A stretch of 64,000 bases of DNA. Origin: Cellulomonas sp. P24. Its GTDB lineage: Bacteria; Actinomycetota; Actinomycetes; Actinomycetales; Cellulomonadaceae. Shown here one piece after another: positions 59,816-64,000 of this stretch; positions within the stretch are counted from its first letter, which is position 1, and each line of letters opens with the position of its first letter. The stretch covers positions 3,224,001 to 3,288,000 of the forward strand of contig NZ_JAJDFX010000002.1 of NCBI RefSeq assembly GCF_024704385.1, read 5' to 3'. The notes below the pieces were generated by a model. It was not told the origin of the DNA, did no database searches, and worked only from the letters and a program-made list of their open reading frames with translations. The translations under genes and the position numbers were made by a program.

Positions 59816-61371
59816 GACTCAAGCTCACGCTGCTCCGCAACGGCCTCAGACGGAGCGTCTGGCAGGTCGTCGGGCTCGTGATCCTCAGCCTCTACGTCCT
59901 GGGCGCCCTCGCCGCGGCGGCGGCCGGCCTCGTGGCGCTGAGCCTCGCCGGACCTGACCTCGTCCGGACCGTGCTCGTCCTGGCCGGGAGCCTGCTCGTC
60001 CTCGGCTGGTGGTTCGTCCCGCTCGTCGCCTTCGGTGTCGACTCGACCCTCGACCCGTCACGGTTCGCGACCTTCGCGATCCCGCGACGCCCCCTCCTGA
60101 CCGGTCTTGCGGTGTCGGGACTCGTCGGGATCCCCGGTGCGGCCACGACTCTCCTGGTCCTCGGGGCCGCGCTGACGTGGTGGCGCAGCCCGGTCGCCCT
60201 CCTCGTGTCGGTGCCGCTCGTGCCGGTCGCGCTGGCGACGTGCGTCGTCGGGTCCCGCGCGGGCACCACGCTCCTCGCCCCGCTCATGGGGCGACGCCGT
60301 TACCGGGAGCTCGCCGCCGGGCTCATGATCCTGCCGTTCATGCTTCTCGGCCCGATCCTCAACGCGGTCACGACCGGGATCGCCGCGGGGAGGGACCTGC
60401 TCCCCGGGCTGGCCTCGACCGCGGGGTGGACACCGCTGGGGGCCGTGTGGGCGGCCCCGGCGGATGCCGTCGCCGGCCGGTGGGGGATGCTCGCGCTTCG
60501 CGTCGTCGTCGCGGTGGCGACACTCGCCGTGCTGGTCGCGGTCTGGGACAACGCTCTCGGACGTGCGCTCGTCACGCCCGCCACGACCTCGAGCGGCGGT
60601 GGCGGTGCGCGCACCCGGGGTCTGGGGGCCTTCGGCCGGTTCCCTGCGACACCGCTCGGTGCGGTCGCGGCACGATCCCTGACCTACTGGCGGCGCGACC
60701 CCCGGTACGCCAAGGCGCTCGTCGTCATCCCCTTGATCCCGCTGGTGATGTTCTTCTCGAGCGGAGGATCGGGTGGCGGGATGCTCCTGGCGGCGGGTCC
60801 GCTTGTCGCTCTCGTCCTGGGATGGTCGATCTCCGCGGACGTGGCGTACGACGGCACCGCCTTCTGGACGCATCTGGCGACGCCCCTCGACGGGCGCGCC
60901 GACCGCGCCGGACGGGTGATCGCCGCCGCGATCATCGCGGTGCCGACCGTGATCGCGCTCGTCGTGGCGGCGGTCGCGCTCGCAGGACGCTGGGATCTGC
61001 TCCCGGCGCTGCTCGGTGCGAGCCTCGGGCTGCTGCTCACCGCGTACGGTGGCGCGAGCGTGATCTCCGCGCGGGTCGTGTACCCGGTCGCCAAGCCTGA
61101 GGAGAACCCGTTCACGGCGCAGCAGGGCGGGTCGATGGCAGCGGTCGCGTCGCAGCTTCTCGGCTGGGCCATCGTCCTCGGTCTGAGCCTGCCCGAGCTC
61201 GTGCTCGGCGGGGTTGCCGCCGGTATCCACTCGACGCTCCTCGGGGTGGTCACGCTCGTCGTCGGGATCGGGTGGGGGACGGTCGTGGCCGTCCTCGGGA
61301 TCCGGGTCGGCGGGCGTGCGCTTGACGCGGGCGCCCCGGACCTCCTCGCCCGCATGGTGGCGTTCGGCTGA
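59797..61371 (+). CDS. ABC transporter permease (large, about 12 helices)
   Basis: A 524-residue membrane protein with about 12 hydrophobic helices, e.g. VGLVILSLYVLGALAAAAAGLVAL, LVLAGSLLVLGWWFVPLVAFGV, LVALVLGWSISADVAYDG and LLGWAIVLGLSLPELVLGGVAAG. The segment FPATPLGAVAARSLTYWRRDPRYAKAL is typical of actinobacterial exporters with unknown substrate. GTG 59797 has GGGGAGGGG upstream. It lies inside the end of the ATPase gene, indicating translational coupling. Confidence 0.9.
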   Translation: MVAHLLRLKLTLLRNGLRRSVWQVVGLVILSLYVLGALAAAAAGLVALSLAGPDLVRTVLVLAGSLLVLGWWFVPLVAFGVDSTLDPSRFATFAIPRRPLLTGLAVSGLVGIPGAATTLLVLGAALTWWRSPVALLVSVPLVPVALATCVVGSRAGTTLLAPLMGRRRYRELAAGLMILPFMLLGPILNAVTTGIAAGRDLLPGLASTAGWTPLGAVWAAPADAVAGRWGMLALRVVVAVATLAVLVAVWDNALGRALVTPATTSSGGGGARTRGLGAFGRFPATPLGAVAARSLTYWRRDPRYAKALVVIPLIPLVMFFSSGGSGGGMLLAAGPLVALVLGWSISADVAYDGTAFWTHLATPLDGRADRAGRVIAAAIIAVPTVIALVVAAVALAGRWDLLPALLGASLGLLLTAYGGASVISARVVYPVAKPEENPFTAQQGGSMAAVASQLLGWAIVLGLSLPELVLGGVAAGIHSTLLGVVTLVVGIGWGTVVAVLGIRVGGRALDAGAPDLLARMVAFG

Positions 61372-61399
61372 GCGGGCCCCTGGCTCCCGGGTGGGCCCG

Positions 61400-61405
61400 T
61401 AGACT
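61400..61405 (+). promoter_or_regulatory. -10 element for ychF
   Basis: TAGACT, eight bases before GTG 61414, gives an almost leaderless message. The same hexamer is used at mfd and ispH. Confidence 0.5.
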
Positions 61406-61413
61406 CGTGGCCC

Positions 61414-62499
61414 GTGGCTCTCACTATCGGCATCGTCGGCCTGCCCAACGTCGGCAAGTCCACCCTCTTCAACGCGCTGACTCGTGCGCAGGTGCTCGCG
61501 GCGAACTACCCGTTCGCGACGATCGAGCCGAACGTCGGCGTGGTCCCGCTGCCTGACCCGCGGCTCGCGGTCCTCGCAGAGATCTTCGGCAGCGAGCGGA
61601 TCCTGCCGGCGACGGTGTCGTTCGTGGACATCGCCGGGATCGTCAAGGGGGCGAGCGAGGGTGAGGGGCTTGGCAACAAGTTCCTCGCGCACATCCGGGA
61701 GGCCGAGGCGATCTGCCAGGTCACCCGCGCCTTCGTCGACCCCGACGTCGTGCACGTCGACGGCAAGGTCTCCCCGAAGGATGACATCGAGACCGTCAAC
61801 ACCGAGCTGATCCTGGCGGACCTGCAGACCCTCGAGAAGACGGTCCCGCGGCTCGAGAAGGAGGTCCGCGCCAAGAAGGCCGACGCAGCCCTGCTCGAGG
61901 CCGCGCAGGGTGCGCAGAAGCTGCTCGAGTCCGGCCAGACCCTGTTCGCCGGAGCGGCCGCCGCGAAGCTCGACACCGACCGCCTCGCCGAGCTCCAGCT
62001 GCTCACCGCGAAGCCGTTCATCTACGTGTTCAACACCGACGACGCGGGCCTGGCCGACACGGCGATGCAGGCCGAGCTCCGCGCCCTTGTCGCCCCGGCC
62101 GACGCGATCTTCCTCGACGCCAAGTTCGAGTCCGACCTGGTCGAGCTCAGCCCGGAGGAGGCCGCCGAGATGCTGGCCGACAACGGGCAGGAGGAGTCCG
62201 GCCTCGATCAGCTCGCGCGCGTCGGCTTCCACACCCTGGGGCTCCAGACGTACCTGACCGCCGGACCGAAGGAGACGCGGGCCTGGACGATCCACCAGGG
62301 CTGGACGGCCCCGCAGGCCGCCGGTGTGATCCACACCGACTTCCAGCGCGGGTTCATCAAGGCCGAGGTGATCGGCTTCGACGACCTCGTCGCCGCGGGA
62401 TCCGTCGCGGCGGTCCGCGCCGCGGGCAAGGCGCGCATCGAGGGCAAGGACTACGTGATGGCCGACGGCGACGTGGTGGAGTTCCGCTTCAACGTGTAG
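61414..62499 (+). CDS. ychF: Redox-regulated ATPase YchF (Obg family)
   Basis: A 361-residue Obg-type P-loop protein preferring ATP. G1 IVGLPNVGKSTLFNAL, G3 DIAGIVKGASEGEGLGNKFL and an N-x-x-E-type G4 (FNTDD here) are followed by a TGS domain at the C-terminus (ETRAWTIHQGWTAPQAAGVIHTDFQRGFIKAEVI). YchF binds the ribosome and is linked to the oxidative stress response. GTG 61414 start. Length is typical. Confidence 0.96.
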   Translation: MALTIGIVGLPNVGKSTLFNALTRAQVLAANYPFATIEPNVGVVPLPDPRLAVLAEIFGSERILPATVSFVDIAGIVKGASEGEGLGNKFLAHIREAEAICQVTRAFVDPDVVHVDGKVSPKDDIETVNTELILADLQTLEKTVPRLEKEVRAKKADAALLEAAQGAQKLLESGQTLFAGAAAAKLDTDRLAELQLLTAKPFIYVFNTDDAGLADTAMQAELRALVAPADAIFLDAKFESDLVELSPEEAAEMLADNGQEESGLDQLARVGFHTLGLQTYLTAGPKETRAWTIHQGWTAPQAAGVIHTDFQRGFIKAEVIGFDDLVAAGSVAAVRAAGKARIEGKDYVMADGDVVEFRFNV

Positions 62500-62541
62500 C
62501 CCGGAGCCTCGCTGTCCCCGCTGGCTGAGATCGGGTGTCGC

Positions 62542-62547
62542 TAGGGT
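62542..62547 (+). promoter_or_regulatory. -10 element for a leaderless small gene
   Basis: TAGGGT is followed by six bases and the ATG at 62554. Confidence 0.45.
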
Positions 62548-62553
62548 GTGGGA

Positions 62554-62892
62554 ATGCAGGGGCACATCGTCCGAGTGAACGTCGCCGGACGGGAGGTCGA
62601 CGACGATGTCGACCTTGACGACGTCGACCGCTTCGACGTCGAGACGCTGACCGGTCGGTCCTACACGGTGCAGCGCACCTCATCGGTGCGATGGCGGCGC
62701 TGGACCTGGGATGTGCTGGTTGCCGCGTCACCGGACTCAGGTACGGACGGCGACCTGGGTGTCGTCGGGACCATCAAGCGGACCGGGTGTCGATGGTCAG
62801 GGTTCGCCTACGTGTTCCGTGTCCCCGGGCACCCGATGGATGGCGGGTCCCAGTCCACGCTCTGGAATGCCGTTCAGTCGCTGAGCAGATGA
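62554..62892 (+). CDS. Hypothetical protein, 112 aa
   Basis: I do not recognise the family. The product is rich in beta-type residues and Asp: MQGHIVRVNVAGREVDDDVD, then DVETLTGRSYTVQRTSSVRWRRWTWDVLVA and TIKRTGCRWSGFAYVFRVPG. Four tryptophans and no membrane segment or Zn motif. Codon usage fits its neighbours less strictly. It has its own leaderless-type promoter. It may be a small binding domain. Confidence 0.6.
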   Translation: MQGHIVRVNVAGREVDDDVDLDDVDRFDVETLTGRSYTVQRTSSVRWRRWTWDVLVAASPDSGTDGDLGVVGTIKRTGCRWSGFAYVFRVPGHPMDGGSQSTLWNAVQSLSR

Positions 62893-62995
62893 CGGCAGAC
62901 GTCGAACGGTCACGGCGCTCGGTGGAGTTCCGGTTCAGCTTGTGGTCGGAGTCCCGGTCCACCGACGTGGGCGAGGCGGCGCGACGGACGGAGTC

Positions 62996-63640
62996 CTACC
63001 GCCGGAACGTCAGGTGGATCGTGCCGCTCTCGGCCGTCTCGGCGGTGACGTCGTAGCGGGACTCCAGTCCGCGCAGGTCGTCCCAGAGCCGAGTGCCGCG
63101 GCCGAGGAGTATCGGCGCGATCGCGACGTGGAGCACGTCGACGAGCCCTGCCGTGAGGAAGTCGCGCGCGACGGTGGCTCCGCCGCCCACCCGGACGTCC
63201 TTGCCTGCGGCCGCCTCCGTCGCGCGGTCGAGCGCCTCGTGCGGCGTCGCCGAGAGGAAGTGGAACGTCGTGCCGCCGGTCATCTCGATCGACGGCCGTG
63301 GGGCGGTGTGCGTGAGGACGAACACCGGGACGTGGAACGGTGGTTCGTCGCCCCACCAGCCTTGCCAGTCGGGGTCGTCAGGGAAGTTGTGCAGGCCGAA
63401 CATCCCCGCTCCCATGATCTCCGCGCCGATCTCGGCGAAGTACGACGTCGCATATCGGTCGTCCACGCCGGTCGTGCCGTCGCCCGAGGCGTCCTGCAGG
63501 ACACGCTCACGGAAGGTCCTGGTCGAGACGTAGGCGTCGACCAGCCGCGGCCAGTCCTCGCCGAACGGGTTCTCCGGGGTCTGGTCCGTCGTGGTCGCGA
63601 AGCCGTCGAGCGAGATGTTGAGGTCGACACGTACAGCCAT
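62996..63640 (-). CDS. Dihydrofolate reductase family protein (RibD C-terminal type)
   Basis: A 214-residue DHFR-fold reductase: VRVDLNISLDGFATT at the N-terminus, MGAGMFGLHNFP, PVFVLTHTAPRPSIEM, GKDVRVGGGATVARDFLTAGLVDVLHVAIAPILLGRGTRLWDD. This set marks the actinobacterial RibD-C-like group (NADPH-dependent) rather than true DHFR. ATG 63640 has GGAGG upstream. Substrate unknown. A longer frame reaches 63925 without coding character. Confidence 0.9.
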   Translation of the reverse strand: MAVRVDLNISLDGFATTTDQTPENPFGEDWPRLVDAYVSTRTFRERVLQDASGDGTTGVDDRYATSYFAEIGAEIMGAGMFGLHNFPDDPDWQGWWGDEPPFHVPVFVLTHTAPRPSIEMTGGTTFHFLSATPHEALDRATEAAAGKDVRVGGGATVARDFLTAGLVDVLHVAIAPILLGRGTRLWDDLRGLESRYDVTAETAESGTIHLTFRR

Positions 63641-63824
63641 CGGTGCCTCCGTCGCGAGTGCCTGCGGATCGCGCTCACGATACAGACGGGTTCGGGGGCG
63701 GGCTACGGCTGCGACGGTGCGGGTGCTCCGTGGCCGGGCACGACGAGCTCCCGGGTCGAGGTGCGCTGCAGCTGGGCGCCGATCGTTCGGGGCGGGGCCG
63801 ACGTGAGGAGCGATCTCGGGCGGG

Positions 63825-64000
63825 TCATCCCTCGATGCACGGGGTCTCGCGCGGGGGCAGAGGGTCGGCGAGAAGTCGGTGGTCAACCCGCGGCCGGACG
63901 CGAGCTGGTTCGTCTGCCGGTCCACGGCCCCCGCCCCGCAACCGCGACAGGTAGCCGCGCCGTGAGAGCCAGCCGGCCATCCGGACGGCGCTGGGCTGCC
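63825..64000 (-). CDS. Possible C-terminal end of an unidentified gene
   Basis: An open frame enters from the right edge and stops at 63825-63827. It encodes AVRMAGWLSRRGYLSRLRGG followed by an Arg/Pro-rich tail ending CIEG. The MAGWLSRRGYLS segment could be the end of a helical protein, possibly RecX-like, but this cannot be decided from 57 codons. The 184 bases between it and the reductase hold nothing I recognise. Confidence 0.3.
   Translation of the reverse strand, partial: QPSAVRMAGWLSRRGYLSRLRGGGRGPADEPARVRPRVDHRLLADPLPPRETPCIEG

Noticed and set aside
60058-62565. An 835-codon antisense frame over the ABC permease and ychF
   Set aside because: It opposes two genes with clear motifs and has shadow composition.

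Overview
The window is chromosomal DNA from a very high-GC actinobacterium. Gene order and protein signatures point to Micrococcales, most likely Cellulomonadaceae (Cellulomonas-like). This rests on the run mfd - GGDEF protein - SurA-like lipoprotein - mazG - eno - ftsB-like - DUF501 - ppx - ndh, on mycothiol chemistry (mca), and on frequent GTG starts. I saw no insertion sequence, integrase, CRISPR array, rRNA operon or prophage. Most of the window is housekeeping or stable accessory DNA.

Layout. 1-7.5 kb is the edge of a surface-polysaccharide region: a truncated polysaccharide-export ABC ATPase, two GT4 glycosyltransferases, a PAP2 phosphatase, an L-2-hydroxyglutarate oxidase-like enzyme, a CelD-type acetyltransferase and a frameshifted apiosidase-like (DUF4038) lipoprotein. 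7.6-20 kb is the mfd-to-ndh core block. 20-29 kb holds a short-armed tRNA with anticodon UAA, two MarR regulators, an ArsR/SRPBCC pair, and a two-component system directly upstream of an ABC-2 exporter. 29-41 kb is a series of small regulator/effector pairs (BI-1, acetylxylan esterase, TetR with hydrolase, TetR with MFS pump, a soluble zinc-binding chemoreceptor, DUF5997 with a LysR effector domain, msrA). 41-51 kb carries ilvA and a block that, from family knowledge, matches the M. tuberculosis Rv1080c-Rv1086 order (greA, DUF4307, mca, small membrane protein, hemolysin III, cis-prenyltransferase), followed by a PIN-PhoH ATPase. 51-64 kb carries an uninterrupted carbonic anhydrase-fumarase reading frame, a rhodanese/DUF2892 pair with a CsoR/CstR-like operator, pfkB-xseB-xseA, ispH, rmuC, an ABC exporter, ychF and a DHFR-like reductase.

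Regulation. Many genes lack a Shine-Dalgarno sequence and instead have a -10-like hexamer about six bases before the start codon, which suggests leaderless transcripts. Clear inverted repeats sit beside the TetR, MarR and ArsR regulators. Convergent gene pairs are separated by long perfect hairpins. Several stop codons lie inside short tandem repeats.

Most noteworthy: (i) the beta-carbonic anhydrase-fumarase C frame with no stop between the domains; (ii) two copies of an ATACCC-N4-GGGTAT operator, one at a rhodanese gene and one upstream of a chemoreceptor; (iii) a type-I tRNA with a UAA anticodon; (iv) stop codons embedded in tandem repeats; (v) the frameshifted GH140-like lipoprotein. I did not find a convincing, entirely new multi-gene system.
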